A DNA stretch of 64,000 bases from Okeanomitos corallinicola TIOX110 (GTDB lineage Bacteria; Cyanobacteriota; Cyanobacteriia; Cyanobacteriales; Nostocaceae), in assembly GCF_038050375.1 (NCBI RefSeq), contig NZ_CP150887.1:1-64000 (forward strand), given 5' to 3'. The translations under genes and the position numbers were made by a program. Position 1 is the stretch's first letter. Every line of letters begins with the position of its first letter. Below the pieces are notes generated by a model. It ran no database searches. It was not told the DNA's origin and was given only the letters and a program-made list of their open reading frames with translations. Shown here one piece after another: positions 1 to 9,723 of this stretch.

Positions 1-1
1 A

Positions 2-427
2 CAACGATGGTGTTTTTATAGTGACGATGCCGCACAATCCCTAGATAAATATTTAAAATACTCACGACATCAAAACGTAAAATCTTCTAGAGATAACTCA
101 CATTCCCAAAATTCTACCAACGCATTGTTCACAGCACAACATCCAGTCACACTCAAAATCAGTAGAATCAGCTATCACACATTACATGATTATTGGCGAC
201 AAATAACCAACACATATCCGCAACTTCAAGGAATTCGTATTCACGACTTACGGCATACTTATGCTACAGAAAGAGTAGGATTAATCAGCATAGAAGAATT
301 ACGTTCATTAATGGGACATGAAAGCATTCAAACCACATTACGTTACCAAAAAGTGACCTCACAAAAAGCCGAATCAGCCGCCCGTCATGCCTTGAATATC
401 CTCATCCAATCAGAAACTAAAAACTAA
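2..427 (+). CDS. Tyrosine site-specific recombinase, 3' part (5' end outside window)
   Basis: The frame is open from base 2, so the gene begins before the window and only about the last 141 residues are visible; an internal TTG at 125 is not the real start. The visible part holds the catalytic-domain boxes HDLRHTYAT (His-x-x-Arg) and LMGHESIQTTLRY (GH box and nucleophilic Tyr). It is co-directional with, and about 470 bp upstream of, a Tn3-family transposase. Some Tn3 elements use a TnpI-type tyrosine recombinase instead of a serine resolvase, so a cointegrate-resolution role is inferred from position. Confidence 0.85.
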   Translation, partial: QRWCFYSDDAAQSLDKYLKYSRHQNVKSSRDNSHSQNSTNALFTAQHPVTLKISRISYHTLHDYWRQITNTYPQLQGIRIHDLRHTYATERVGLISIEELRSLMGHESIQTTLRYQKVTSQKAESAARHALNILIQSETKN

Positions 428-895
428 TAAAATCTCCTCAAATTGGTAATTATCCACCAGAAAATTCTACAAAAAACAGCCTTTTAAACTCATGGCAAAT
501 TGTCTACCCCAAAGAAGCTATAATACTCTTTGGTTGGAAACTGAGGGATAAAAACATTTACGGAGAATTAGGGTATCATATATAACTTTTATCCGATAAC
601 TGAAAGGGTTTTCAGGAGGCAGGAGATAGAAAGCAGAACGCAGGAGTAACCCATGTTGTTAAACGTAGAATTGAAGCAGGGATGCTTTGTATTGAACTTC
701 GTGCCGCTTCGCTAACGTGGCACTCTCACTCGATACAATTCTTTTTTAAAACTGGGCTTTAAACCCAGAACTAAAGTTGTTATTTATACTTCTTTACTCC
801 AGCCAGACAGCCCTCTGCTTGCCCTGCCTCCTTTGCAAGTCTCAGTATATTTTCAAAATTTCCACCCAATCATATATGCTTCAAATATCACTTAA
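428..895. other. Intergenic region between recombinase and Tn3 transposase
   Basis: No convincing ORF. It contains a short dyad GTGCC (701-705) / GGCAC (719-723) flanked by TTGTAT and ATACAA arms, of the small palindromic type seen in Nostoc-like genomes. In Tn3 elements with a tyrosine recombinase the resolution site usually lies beside the recombinase gene, so it may be here, but I cannot identify it. Confidence 0.4.
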
Positions 896-3883
896 ATGAC
901 ATCAATTGACCGTACTGCTTACCCCAAATTTAAACAATTTCCTGACCCCAAAGAACTAGCAGAACTGTATACCCCAACAGCCGCAGAAATCAAATTTGTC
1001 AAATCTAAAACCAAGAGTCATGAAGGATTACTGCGGTTAATGGTGATGTTAAAATCCTTTCAACGTCTGGGATATTTCCCTCATCCTGAACAGATCCCAA
1101 TTGCGGTAATTAAACATTTACGGTCGTGTTTAAAATTACAAGACTCAGTAAAAGCAATACCCTCCGAACGCCAGCGGCACACCTATAAAAATATTATTCG
1201 GGAATATTTAGGGGTCAAACAATATGATAAAACCGGACAAAGATTAATAGCCACAATAGTTGCACAAGCTGCCCAAATTAAAGACCATCCTGCGGATTTA
1301 ATCAATGTAGCAATTGAAGAATTAGTTAAAGAACGATACGAATTACCAGCATTTAGTACCCTTGACCGATTAATTCGCCACATTCGTTCAATGGTCAATA
1401 ATCGGTTATTTGCACTTTGTTCTCAAGGACTTTCAACTACTGAACAAACTTATTTAGACAAATTGCTCGTGGTGATAGACAATGCGGAGGAAGATGAAAA
1501 TGCCACCCTGAATTTACTAAAATCGCCACCTAAAAGTGCCAAACTAAATGGGATGAAACTCCTGCAAAATAAGTTTGATATGCTCATGACTTTTGGAGAT
1601 GCCAAGCGATTACTACAAAATATTACTCCTACCAAAGTTAGACATTTTGCTGCTTATGCTAGAACTTTAGATATTGCAGAATTTCAAGATATTAATTTAC
1701 CCAAACGACGAACATTGCTATTATGTCTATTGTACGAAGCACAGATAAAAACTCGTGATTATCTGGTGGAGATGTTTATCAAACGTATCCTGAAGATTCA
1801 AAATAATGCTAAACAAAGATTGCAGGAACTACGAGATAAACATCTGGTAGAAACATCAGAGTTGTTAGCGACATTGGGACAAGTATTACAAGCATCCAAA
1901 CAAGCCAAGGAAACCCAGGATAATGCGGTATTTGGAGAACAGGTGCAGTCAATTTTGGATGAACATGGTGGTGCAGAATTGCTGATGCAAAAATTAGATG
2001 AAATTGCGGCATACAATACTAACAATTATTTACCATTAATGTGGCGGTTTTATGCTGCCAACCGCAAAGCACTATTTAGTTTAGTGCGGTCTTTGGATAT
2101 TCTCTCTACTTCTGCGGATGAATCGGTGATTGAAGCTTTGAAATTTGTGTTGGATAATGAACACAAACGGGCTAAATATTTACCTTGTGATATTGATTTG
2201 GATTTTATTAGTAATAACTGGCGGGCGTTAGTTGTAGCAGAAATTGATGGTGCTGATGTTTTGGTACGTCAGCAGTTAGAGATTTGTATCTTTTTCCATT
2301 TAGCGGCTGAATTTAAAACGGGAGATGCTTGTGTTGTGGGGTCGGAAAGCTATGGAGATTTCCGCGAACAATTATTAAGTCCTGTTGAGTGCGAACCTTT
2401 AATAGAGGAATACTGTTGTTTAATTGGTTTTCCTGCTAATCCAGCAGATTTTGTAGAACATTTACGTTTTTGTTTTACACAAGTGGCTGAGGAAGTAGAT
2501 AAAATTTGTGCTGTTGATAAACAATTTACTATTAATAAAGAAGGTGAGCCGGTATTAAAGAAAGTGCCATCTTTAACCCAACTCCCAGAGGTGGATTTAT
2601 TGGAGTCTAAAATCCGGGTGCTGATGCCGGACCGGAGTATTTTAGATATCTTATGCAATGTTGAACATTGGTTAAATTGGACTAGACATTTTGGTTTGTT
2701 GTCGGGAAGCGAAGCCAAAATATCTGAGCCGGGGGAACGTTATATTTTTACTACGTTTGGTTATGGTTGTAATCTTGGACCTAATCAAATGGCTCGTCAT
2801 TCGGGGGGTATGGTGACTGCCCATGAGATTTCTTATACTAACCGTCGCCATGTTAGTGCTGCCAAGATTGAGGCGGCAATTCGGGATATTATTAATGCTT
2901 ATAATCGGTTTACTTTACCGAATTGTTGGGGGACGGGGAAAAAGGCGGCGGCGGATGGCAGTAAGTTTGAGATATACGAAAATAATTTACACAGTGAGTA
3001 TCATATTCGTTACGGTGGTTATGGTGGTATTGCCTATCATCATGTTTCTGATAAATACATTGCTTTGTTTACTCACTTTATTGCTTGTGGTGTTTGGGAA
3101 GCGGTTCATATTTTGGATGGGTTGTTGAAGAATACTTCGGATATTCAGCCTGATACGTTGCACGCAGATACTCAAGGTCAGTCTGGACCTGTTTTTGCTA
3201 TTTCCTATCTTCTGGGTATTAAGTTGATGCCACGTATCCGTAATTGGCAGGATTTAACTTTTGTGCGTCCTAGTACAGATGTGAGCTATCAGCATATTGA
3301 GCCGTTGTTTAAGGGTGTGGTGAATTGGAGTTTAATTCAGACTCATTGGTCTGACATGATGCGGGTGGTGCTGTCAATTAAGGCTGGTAAGGTGATGCCT
3401 TCGACGCTATTACGTAAGTTGAATAGTTATAGTCGCAAAAATCGTCTTTATCAAGCTTTTCAAGAGTTGGGTAAGGTGGTGCGGACTATGTTTCTGCTGG
3501 ATTATATTTCTAATGTTGCTTTGAGACGGGAAATTACTGCGGTAACAAATGTTGTGGAGATGTACAATGGTTTTCTGGATTGGGTGTTTTTTGGTAAGCA
3601 GGGGGTGATTACTGAGAATGACCCGATTGAGCAGGAAAAGCGGTTGAAGTATTTGGATTTGGTGGCTAGTGCGGTGATTTTACAGAATACGGTAGATATG
3701 TCGTTGGCGATTCAAAAGTTGATGTCACAGGGTGAGGTGATTCATAAGCGACATCTTGCTGCTTTGAGTCCTTATCTGACCAGGCATATCAAAAGATACG
3801 GTGATTATGTGGTGAATTTACGTAATGTTCCTGAACCTTTGGAGGTGGCGATTAATCTTCCACCTGAAATCTTTGAAATGTAG
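896..3883 (+). CDS. tnpA: Tn3-family transposase TnpA
   Basis: 995 residues, the usual length of Tn3 TnpA, which carries out replicative transposition. The acidic catalytic residues can be placed: Asp in ADGSKF (about residue 687), Asp in HADTQG (about 756) and Glu in NVVEMYNGF (about 886), close to the spacing known for Tn3 (689/765/881). The frame is uninterrupted, so the enzyme may be functional. ATG start at 896; no strong Shine-Dalgarno. With the upstream tyrosine recombinase it forms the core of one transposon whose left end lies outside the window. Confidence 0.95.
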   Translation: MTSIDRTAYPKFKQFPDPKELAELYTPTAAEIKFVKSKTKSHEGLLRLMVMLKSFQRLGYFPHPEQIPIAVIKHLRSCLKLQDSVKAIPSERQRHTYKNIIREYLGVKQYDKTGQRLIATIVAQAAQIKDHPADLINVAIEELVKERYELPAFSTLDRLIRHIRSMVNNRLFALCSQGLSTTEQTYLDKLLVVIDNAEEDENATLNLLKSPPKSAKLNGMKLLQNKFDMLMTFGDAKRLLQNITPTKVRHFAAYARTLDIAEFQDINLPKRRTLLLCLLYEAQIKTRDYLVEMFIKRILKIQNNAKQRLQELRDKHLVETSELLATLGQVLQASKQAKETQDNAVFGEQVQSILDEHGGAELLMQKLDEIAAYNTNNYLPLMWRFYAANRKALFSLVRSLDILSTSADESVIEALKFVLDNEHKRAKYLPCDIDLDFISNNWRALVVAEIDGADVLVRQQLEICIFFHLAAEFKTGDACVVGSESYGDFREQLLSPVECEPLIEEYCCLIGFPANPADFVEHLRFCFTQVAEEVDKICAVDKQFTINKEGEPVLKKVPSLTQLPEVDLLESKIRVLMPDRSILDILCNVEHWLNWTRHFGLLSGSEAKISEPGERYIFTTFGYGCNLGPNQMARHSGGMVTAHEISYTNRRHVSAAKIEAAIRDIINAYNRFTLPNCWGTGKKAAADGSKFEIYENNLHSEYHIRYGGYGGIAYHHVSDKYIALFTHFIACGVWEAVHILDGLLKNTSDIQPDTLHADTQGQSGPVFAISYLLGIKLMPRIRNWQDLTFVRPSTDVSYQHIEPLFKGVVNWSLIQTHWSDMMRVVLSIKAGKVMPSTLLRKLNSYSRKNRLYQAFQELGKVVRTMFLLDYISNVALRREITAVTNVVEMYNGFLDWVFFGKQGVITENDPIEQEKRLKYLDLVASAVILQNTVDMSLAIQKLMSQGEVIHKRHLAALSPYLTRHIKRYGDYVVNLRNVPEPLEVAINLPPEIFEM

Positions 3884-3907
3884 ATACAGTAAGCGTTTCC
3901 AGACCAT

Positions 3908-3944
3908 CTTGCAGGTTTTTACTCGTATCTCGGCTCAATACCCC
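3908..3944 (-). repeat. Candidate right terminal inverted repeat of the Tn3-family element
   Basis: Read on the minus strand from 3944, the sequence begins GGGGTATTGAGCCGAGATAC and continues with a GAG-TAAAAA-CC stretch. This resembles Tn3-family 38-bp ends, which start with GGGG and carry an internal ACG-AAAA block. It lies about 60 bp after tnpA. The matching left end is not in the window, so the call rests on composition and position only. Confidence 0.35.
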
Positions 3945-3997
3945 ATAGGCAATCGCCAAATACAGCAATCACAAAGTTAAAATTTTTGATTTTTTCC

Positions 3998-6900
3998 CTA
4001 AGACCCGTCCTGAAAAATCATCTCTTTTGGTATGAGAGGAGTGATTATTTCCACAAACTCATCTGGTACGTGAGCAAGTAACTTAATAATCAGTAGTAAT
4101 TTTGTTTCAAAAGGCACTCTAGACAGAACTAGCTTAACCTCAGCCTCATCCCCAATATCATCAAGGGTTGTAGCCACATCTGCTGGATTTAACCTTTCCT
4201 CCCCTGCCAACAGGGGTAAAAACTGCTCTACATAGAACTGTTGGTTCTCACTCAGGGTTGCAGAAAAATTATTAATTTTGCTATATAAGCTATCTAATAG
4301 GGAAATTAATATTTTTTTCAGTGCCGTCCATCCCCCCATCTCAGCAGCTTCTTGGGATATTCTGCCTTGGGTGACACCTGCTAAAGAAGCGATCGCCTTT
4401 TGGGTTATTTTCGCCCCTGCCTCCCAAATCTGTTTAGCAGCTTGTACAATTTGGTACTGTAACCATTGAGTTTTGCTACCAGCTTCAGGAGTAAGCTTAA
4501 ACGCTTCCGTTTCCTCTATTGTGCATCCTAGATAGTAGCTACTGAGGTAGGATATATCTGTGTTGGTGGTAAGATAAACCTTGATTTTTTGTTCTGGCCT
4601 TCTATTTGCCCTCGGTCTGCCTACTCCTTGAATAATTTCAGCCTGTACCAGATGGTTCACATACTTTTGGAAATTGGGATTATCTTTACTGGTATCAAAG
4701 TCCCCAGTCAGGATTGAGTATTTTTGGGCGATCGCACCCAAGTCTGGGTAAGGTGTACCAATACAAAGCAGTGCATCTACATTTATGTATTTGTTAGAAC
4801 CACGATTATCTACATACCAATATCCCTGACCATCTTCCACACAAGCTAGATGATCAATAACTCCTAACCTGTCATGCTTTGACTGTAGATGCTTTGTAAG
4901 TGCTGCTATTTGTGTATGCTTCAACTCGGATCTATTCTTTCCACACAACCCTAGATCCGCGATATGCACAATCTCCAAATTAGAGTAGTTGGGCAGATTT
5001 TCCGAGATAACTAATATCTCATCTGAGTTAATACCCAATTCTAAAGCTACACTTTCACGGTTTGCTGTTGCATCCAGTAGAAATACTTTTTTAAACTTCC
5101 CTAATACCTCAACTTGTCTAGTGTTTTTAGTGGCAATAATCAGCTTATGATTTTTGATTCTGAAGTTACCAGGAACTAAATTAGCGTAAATTTCTAAGAG
5201 GGGAATGAGCCAGTTTACTGCTAAATCATCCAACATCTCATGAGAGTGTTTAGCAGCTTCTCTCAAGAATCCTACTTTTATAGTTCTGATCAGTTTTTTT
5301 GACATTCCCTCATAGTTGTCAAGTCCATCAGCATCTTCAAAAATCTTCTCCAAGTCGGGGTTTAATATCTTCAATTCGTTGATAATATCTGTAATCTTTG
5401 ATAGATCAATATTGCCAAATATCTCCATTACTTCTTGATGGGGATAGCCATAATATGCTTCCTTGTGAGAATAGGACAAATATTGATGCAGTGGAGAGAT
5501 AAAATCCTTAATCAATTCCCATACATCCGGTAATTCTGTGGCTATAGTTGTAACTGTTTTTTCATAGTCATTTAATCCCAGTTCAGTAACTTGAATAGGA
5601 TTGACTTGACGTGAAAACTCATCCACAAAAGCAATAGAATTATCAGGAATATCACTAGGTAAACTGTCAATGTGACATCTGTTACTATTTGCTAATAAAG
5701 CATTTTTTCTATCTCTACGAAAAGTATTACCAGGAATATAAGCAGCTTCTTTACCATCTGGGTAATGACTACTGCAATTAAACTTATATTTGCAAGTAAC
5801 GCACCCCGGATTCATAGAAGCTTCGCTGTTAGCTTCGTTCTGATAACCTTTGGATGCTAACTTTCTAAATAAAGGAGCGCGATCGCAATTTCCTTTTACA
5901 TTGGGGACTTGTCCTTTTTCTGGCCAATGAATTGTAGGATTACCGTTAGGAGTCAATTGAGTTGAATCTGCATATAACCCATTATTTCTTACTGGTAAAT
6001 CTACATAGTTAGATTCTATTGTTGATGTGGTTGGGTTTCTGTGGTCACTGCTGATATACCACAATTTAGCAGCTTTTAAATCACTTGGTTCTAATGTTCC
6101 TATATGATGAGATTTACCACTTCCAGCCGCAGATGTATCGAGAATGTATTTGTAGTCATGATATTTTTCATCTGTAGCTATTTCTTGGTATATTTTGTCT
6201 CTATCTTGAGAACTAAACCATATATCAACATCAGCAGGTTTATTATCTTGCTTTGGTGGTTCTTTGGTTTGTTTTCCAAAGCCTTTCAATGCTTTCTCGA
6301 TTGGTTCTTTGGTTTGTTCCCCAAAGCCTTTCAATGCTTTCTTGATTGGTTTGACAATCTTCTTTATCTGTTGTCTAAAATCAAACCAATCATAAAACCG
6401 TCTTTCTTGATCTTCTCTCTCTCTTTCCTCTAGGTAGTCGTAGTTAGGGGTTGATTTTTTGACAGTTGGAAACCTAAAACCATACTGTTTAGCAATATGA
6501 AATAGCGTACCGATAGTTATACCGGAACGACCCCTAAAACTCTTAATTTTGGCGCGAATGTTCCAAGTAGTCCCCCTGATTGATGGACTCCAACTTTCTG
6601 CTATTATTTCAGCGTCACTGGGTCCATAATGCCCATTCAGTGCCATTAAGACTTGTAAACATTCTTGATAATTACCACTACCAGGACTGCGCGGGGGAAT
6701 ATAGCTTAAAGCTTGTTGAATCAGCTGATCTACGTCCCAATCATTTTTTTCTGCCTGATCCTGTAGCTGCTGACGACGCTTTTCTATTTCTGCTATCCGG
6801 CGTTGATATTCAATTCTTTCTTGATGAGCAACAGATATTGCCTCATCTATCCAAAATTGGGGTAAATAGGCATCAGGGTTAATTAATGGGAATGTTGCCT

Positions 6901-7702
6901 CTGTTGAGCCATAAAACACCCGTGAGGCATCTTTACAAGCGGGGTCATGGGGTAGCTGCTGCATGAGGTAACGAGTTAGTACCTCTACAGTTTCAGTACC
7001 CCTAACAAACTCAGGTAGTACGAATACTAACCGGAATTTATGCCAATCTGGTTTATGACTGGCTGTGGTGTAGATTAAAGCGCAATATTGCTTAATAAAT
7101 GGATGTTTTAGTGCTTCGTCTAAATTTAGTTGATGTTGGTAGATTTTCTTTGCTTGTCTACCATCTGATTTTTCAATGACATTACCGTTAATGTCTACCC
7201 AAGCTCCATTAATCTTGATTGGTCTACCATTTTCATCGAGTGGATTATTATTTTCATCTGTCCAGATTGCGGAGTTGTCAATATCTAGTAGTACCCATTG
7301 AGAACCGATAATATTTTTTTTGCTTCGCCATTGTCCATCAAGTAAACCAGCACATAAGGCGTGTCCTGCTTTTACTTCTCTAGCAACGTCCCAAATTGTG
7401 CCTTTTGTATCTTGGAAGTTGGCTGCTAGTTTACGAAAATCCCAGTCTTTATTTTTACCAGTGGCGTTAAAAGCAAATCTGATTTTGTCGTTCTGTATAG
7501 GCTCTGGTTCTAATTTGGGTGTAAATTGAGGCTGTTGTACGGTTGGTGGTTGTAGTTCTGGCTGCTGTTTGATCTCAGTGGTAAATTGATCCTGTTTATC
7601 TGCTAAATTTTCCGGTTCAGCTTGGTTATCAAAATGCTGTGACTCTGTTGATTGTTGCGGTGCAGATGAGTTGTGGAATTCTTGCTGTGACATGATAGCC
7701 AA
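3998..7702 (-). CDS. Plasmid replication protein, primase-helicase (CyRepA1-like)
   Basis: 1234 residues, the probable replication initiator of this plasmid. After a Gln/Pro-rich N-terminus, an archaeo-eukaryotic-primase-like region carries WVLLDIDNS (about residue 130, the D-x-D metal site) and FRLVFVLPEF. A PriCT-like segment follows at about 330-420. A P-loop helicase-like half has Walker A TSAAGSGKSHH (about 525), Walker B IAFVDEFSR (about 690) and GVGRPRANRR (about 1035, arginine-finger region). A run of CNPGC-type cysteines lies near 620-640. The architecture matches the cyanobacterial CyRepA1 plasmid replication family by recall. A GGAGG sits 8 nt before the ATG. An imperfect duplication of a Lys/Gly-rich linker occurs at about residues 450-480. 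Confidence 0.8.
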   Translation of the reverse strand: MAIMSQQEFHNSSAPQQSTESQHFDNQAEPENLADKQDQFTTEIKQQPELQPPTVQQPQFTPKLEPEPIQNDKIRFAFNATGKNKDWDFRKLAANFQDTKGTIWDVAREVKAGHALCAGLLDGQWRSKKNIIGSQWVLLDIDNSAIWTDENNNPLDENGRPIKINGAWVDINGNVIEKSDGRQAKKIYQHQLNLDEALKHPFIKQYCALIYTTASHKPDWHKFRLVFVLPEFVRGTETVEVLTRYLMQQLPHDPACKDASRVFYGSTEATFPLINPDAYLPQFWIDEAISVAHQERIEYQRRIAEIEKRRQQLQDQAEKNDWDVDQLIQQALSYIPPRSPGSGNYQECLQVLMALNGHYGPSDAEIIAESWSPSIRGTTWNIRAKIKSFRGRSGITIGTLFHIAKQYGFRFPTVKKSTPNYDYLEEREREDQERRFYDWFDFRQQIKKIVKPIKKALKGFGEQTKEPIEKALKGFGKQTKEPPKQDNKPADVDIWFSSQDRDKIYQEIATDEKYHDYKYILDTSAAGSGKSHHIGTLEPSDLKAAKLWYISSDHRNPTTSTIESNYVDLPVRNNGLYADSTQLTPNGNPTIHWPEKGQVPNVKGNCDRAPLFRKLASKGYQNEANSEASMNPGCVTCKYKFNCSSHYPDGKEAAYIPGNTFRRDRKNALLANSNRCHIDSLPSDIPDNSIAFVDEFSRQVNPIQVTELGLNDYEKTVTTIATELPDVWELIKDFISPLHQYLSYSHKEAYYGYPHQEVMEIFGNIDLSKITDIINELKILNPDLEKIFEDADGLDNYEGMSKKLIRTIKVGFLREAAKHSHEMLDDLAVNWLIPLLEIYANLVPGNFRIKNHKLIIATKNTRQVEVLGKFKKVFLLDATANRESVALELGINSDEILVISENLPNYSNLEIVHIADLGLCGKNRSELKHTQIAALTKHLQSKHDRLGVIDHLACVEDGQGYWYVDNRGSNKYINVDALLCIGTPYPDLGAIAQKYSILTGDFDTSKDNPNFQKYVNHLVQAEIIQGVGRPRANRRPEQKIKVYLTTNTDISYLSSYYLGCTIEETEAFKLTPEAGSKTQWLQYQIVQAAKQIWEAGAKITQKAIASLAGVTQGRISQEAAEMGGWTALKKILISLLDSLYSKINNFSATLSENQQFYVEQFLPLLAGEERLNPADVATTLDDIGDEAEVKLVLSRVPFETKLLLIIKLLAHVPDEFVEIITPLIPKEMIFQDGS

Positions 7703-7815
7703 TCCTCCAGTAATTGTGTTGGAGGAATTGGAGCTATTGGAGTTATCCCGTATTAGTAATCTTTTAAACGAATATTCAGAAATATAAGTAGATAGTTTTT
7801 CTGAATCGTTTTTTA

Positions 7816-7924
7816 TTAGGATTTACGCACGACGTATAAAAAATATCTGTTTGATATTGTGATAGCTATGCTTACCGAAGGTGGTAGTAATAACAAATAC
7901 ACGTTAATTTTGCGTAAGTTCTAA
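7816..7924. repeat. MITE-like inverted-repeat element
   Basis: About 109 bp bounded by TTAGGATTTACGCA at the left and the near-complement TGCGTAAGTTCTAA at the right. Elements ending in TTAGGACTTACGCA-type repeats are widespread in filamentous cyanobacteria. No ORF inside. It sits in the promoter-proximal region of the replication gene and could affect its expression. Confidence 0.55.
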
Positions 7925-8056
7925 TTTATTCGTAAAATCAGTGTTCTTCTGGTTTTACATCTCAACTTTTTTGAGATAGGATTACTAACAGGGATATTTA
8001 AATTAGGCTGTCGAAACCCAATACCCCGCTCCAATTCCATGATGGAATGTATTTTG

Positions 8057-8090
8057 AAAACCTTGCTGTCCATACAGGACGTGGGGTTTT
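8057..8090 (-). terminator. Terminator-like hairpin after the 8102-8827 gene
   Basis: Nested dyad AAAACC (8057-8062) / GGTTTT (8085-8090) with inner GTCC (8068-8071) / GGAC (8077-8080), just downstream of the minus-strand stop at 8102. On the minus strand the hairpin is followed by CAAAATA and not a clean T-run, so it is a weak terminator call. Confidence 0.4.
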
Positions 8091-8101
8091 CGCCTTTTAA
8101 T

Positions 8102-8827
8102 TTAGTTGCACGTAGCTAACCAAGATTTGATAAACTCAGTTACTTCATCTTCTTGAATAACAAACATAGTGCCTTTTCTTCTGAGAGCTAGAGTTTTCAT
8201 GCTTTCCACCTCACTATAAAGGCGTTCATTGAGATTTGAAGCTTTTATAGTAGGATGCCACAAAACTAAAACTTTTGTGGTGCGTGTTTTTGTGGCCTCT
8301 TTTGAAGACATATTAAACAGGTTTCGGTTTTTGTTAAGCCACTTTTCATAATCTGCCAACTCAAGCAGTGGACAGGGTTTCCAAGTAGTTAAACCACCTT
8401 TATTCTTCTTTCTGACTTGGAGAATTTCTCTAGCTTCGTTGTATACTACCTCCCTATCTCCAAAAGAGCGAATGGAGATAAACAGGTGAGTTTTGCGCGG
8501 AAACCTGATAAACAAGTCAATAGGGTTCTGATCTTCAATTTTTAGTGCTGGAAAAACTTGTATTCCTTCGCTTTTAAACTCCTCTAAAAGTACAGTGGTT
8601 AATTTTTCCAGTCGTGCAATTTTCTCAACCCTGACCGATGGCTTGTAGGCCAAGCCAAAACGTGACCAACCAGCTGGACTTGTGCCTGTAGCGATTTCTG
8701 AATCACTAGCAGCTAGAACAGCAGGGTCAACGTCTTTCGCTTCCCTAAGTCCCTCTAAAGCCGCTTCGTTGTGCGGCGGTAGCTGAAAATCGGTAGGTGG
8801 GTCTTTCACGGTTAACATTGGCGACAT
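8102..8827 (-). CDS. Hypothetical protein, possible nuclease-like fold
   Basis: About 241 residues; I do not recognise the family. The frame opens with TTG at 8833, but the ATG at 8827 is preferred. The middle part (about residues 70-150) has alternating strands, including NPIDLFIRFP and THLFISIRSF, followed by a Lys-rich helix. This loosely resembles restriction-endonuclease-like folds in which an Asp and a later acidic or Lys residue line the site, but no complete motif can be assigned. It lies between the replication gene and the mobilization genes on the same strand. Confidence 0.6.
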   Translation of the reverse strand: MSPMLTVKDPPTDFQLPPHNEAALEGLREAKDVDPAVLAASDSEIATGTSPAGWSRFGLAYKPSVRVEKIARLEKLTTVLLEEFKSEGIQVFPALKIEDQNPIDLFIRFPRKTHLFISIRSFGDREVVYNEAREILQVRKKNKGGLTTWKPCPLLELADYEKWLNKNRNLFNMSSKEATKTRTTKVLVLWHPTIKASNLNERLYSEVESMKTLALRRKGTMFVIQEDEVTEFIKSWLATCN

Positions 8828-8959
8828 TAACAATTAATGATGTGAAAATAGCACTTCTTTTTTAAATCCTAATGCCTAATTCGGCATTTTGAACCAATAG
8901 TTATTCAATGATTACTAAAAGGAATGCGTTTAAATAAGAGACTAAATCCTTAATAGAGA

Positions 8960-9634
8960 TCAAACGTGATGAATTATATCTAACGCTTGCTCCCATAATT
9001 TTTGAGTTTCTTCTTGACTAGAAACACCTAAAAGCGATGTACACCAAAGTCGAGCATCTCTTTGTAGTCCTATTGAATACCAGCCTGAAAAATATCCAGG
9101 ATTTTCTATTGGTGGTTGCGGATCACAGAGAGTTTCAATTTGTGAAACCGTTTTAAATTTTGTTATATAACAATTTTCTGTCCAGGGAAAGATAGGACTA
9201 TTTCCTAAGATTATGGTTCTGTCGTAAGGACACTCTGTGATCACAGCTTGTCCTGGGAGAAATTCTGAACATAACTCTGATAAGTCTACGAACTCATGGT
9301 TGAAAGGATGGGCGCACATGATTTTCTTGGCTATTCCAGATGGGAATTTGGAGCTAACATCTATTGGTTCTACCTCACAGTAAAAATCTAAATACAACCA
9401 TTCATTTGTTACATTACGGACAAATCGCAATCCCACTTTAAATTTAGGAAACCAGCCTGTGAATCCTTCTTGACAATGGGGTGTGTATTCCCAATCAAGA
9501 TCCAATAAATCAAAATATGCTGCCCACCTCGCTTCTAGTTGTGATTTAAAATTTACTCCTCTATACTGAAATGCTTTCACTTTTTGAAAGTTGTAACTTG
9601 TTTTTTTGCGGTAATTATTCAAATAAGTTGACAT
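8960..9634 (-). CDS. PD-(D/E)XK nuclease-like protein with altered active-site residues
   Basis: About 224 residues. The N-terminus reads FKSQLEARWAAYFDLL, then WEYTPHCQEGFTGWFPKF and later YCEVEPID. This is the layout of small phage and plasmid PD-(D/E)XK proteins, in which a Glu in SxLEARWA, an Asp in WxPDF and a Lys in ExKP form the site. Here the Asp is Lys (FPKF) and the Lys is Glu (EVEP), so normal catalysis is doubtful. GTG at 9640 and ATG at 9634 are both possible starts; AGAGGTG directly upstream favours the ATG. It stands alone between relaxase and replication genes. Confidence 0.55.
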   Translation of the reverse strand: MSTYLNNYRKKTSYNFQKVKAFQYRGVNFKSQLEARWAAYFDLLDLDWEYTPHCQEGFTGWFPKFKVGLRFVRNVTNEWLYLDFYCEVEPIDVSSKFPSGIAKKIMCAHPFNHEFVDLSELCSEFLPGQAVITECPYDRTIILGNSPIFPWTENCYITKFKTVSQIETLCDPQPPIENPGYFSGWYSIGLQRDARLWCTSLLGVSSQEETQKLWEQALDIIHHV

Positions 9635-9723
9635 ATTCACCTCTATTGATTTGTTTTTAAGCTATTTTTTGAGGTTCTAATCAGTTTTTCTCGTTTTTGC
9701 TCACTAAATGACTCTGCATAGAC

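Larger units (their letters stand above)
7703..8101. other. Upstream region of the replication gene
   Basis: Non-coding. It holds the replication gene's Shine-Dalgarno, a small MITE (listed separately), a hairpin ATCTCAA/TTGAGAT (7959-7965/7971-7977), a dyad ATTCCAT/ATGGAAT near 8036-8048, and the terminator-like hairpin of the next gene. No iterons are visible here. Confidence 0.5.

Noticed and set aside
2823-3128. 101-codon plus-strand ORF inside tnpA
   Set aside because: Frame shadow of the Tn3 transposase, hydrophobic by base composition.
7703-8101. Iteron-type origin directly upstream of the replication gene
   Set aside because: Only a MITE and short hairpins are visible; no tandem repeats. 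The iterons are at 12619-12823.
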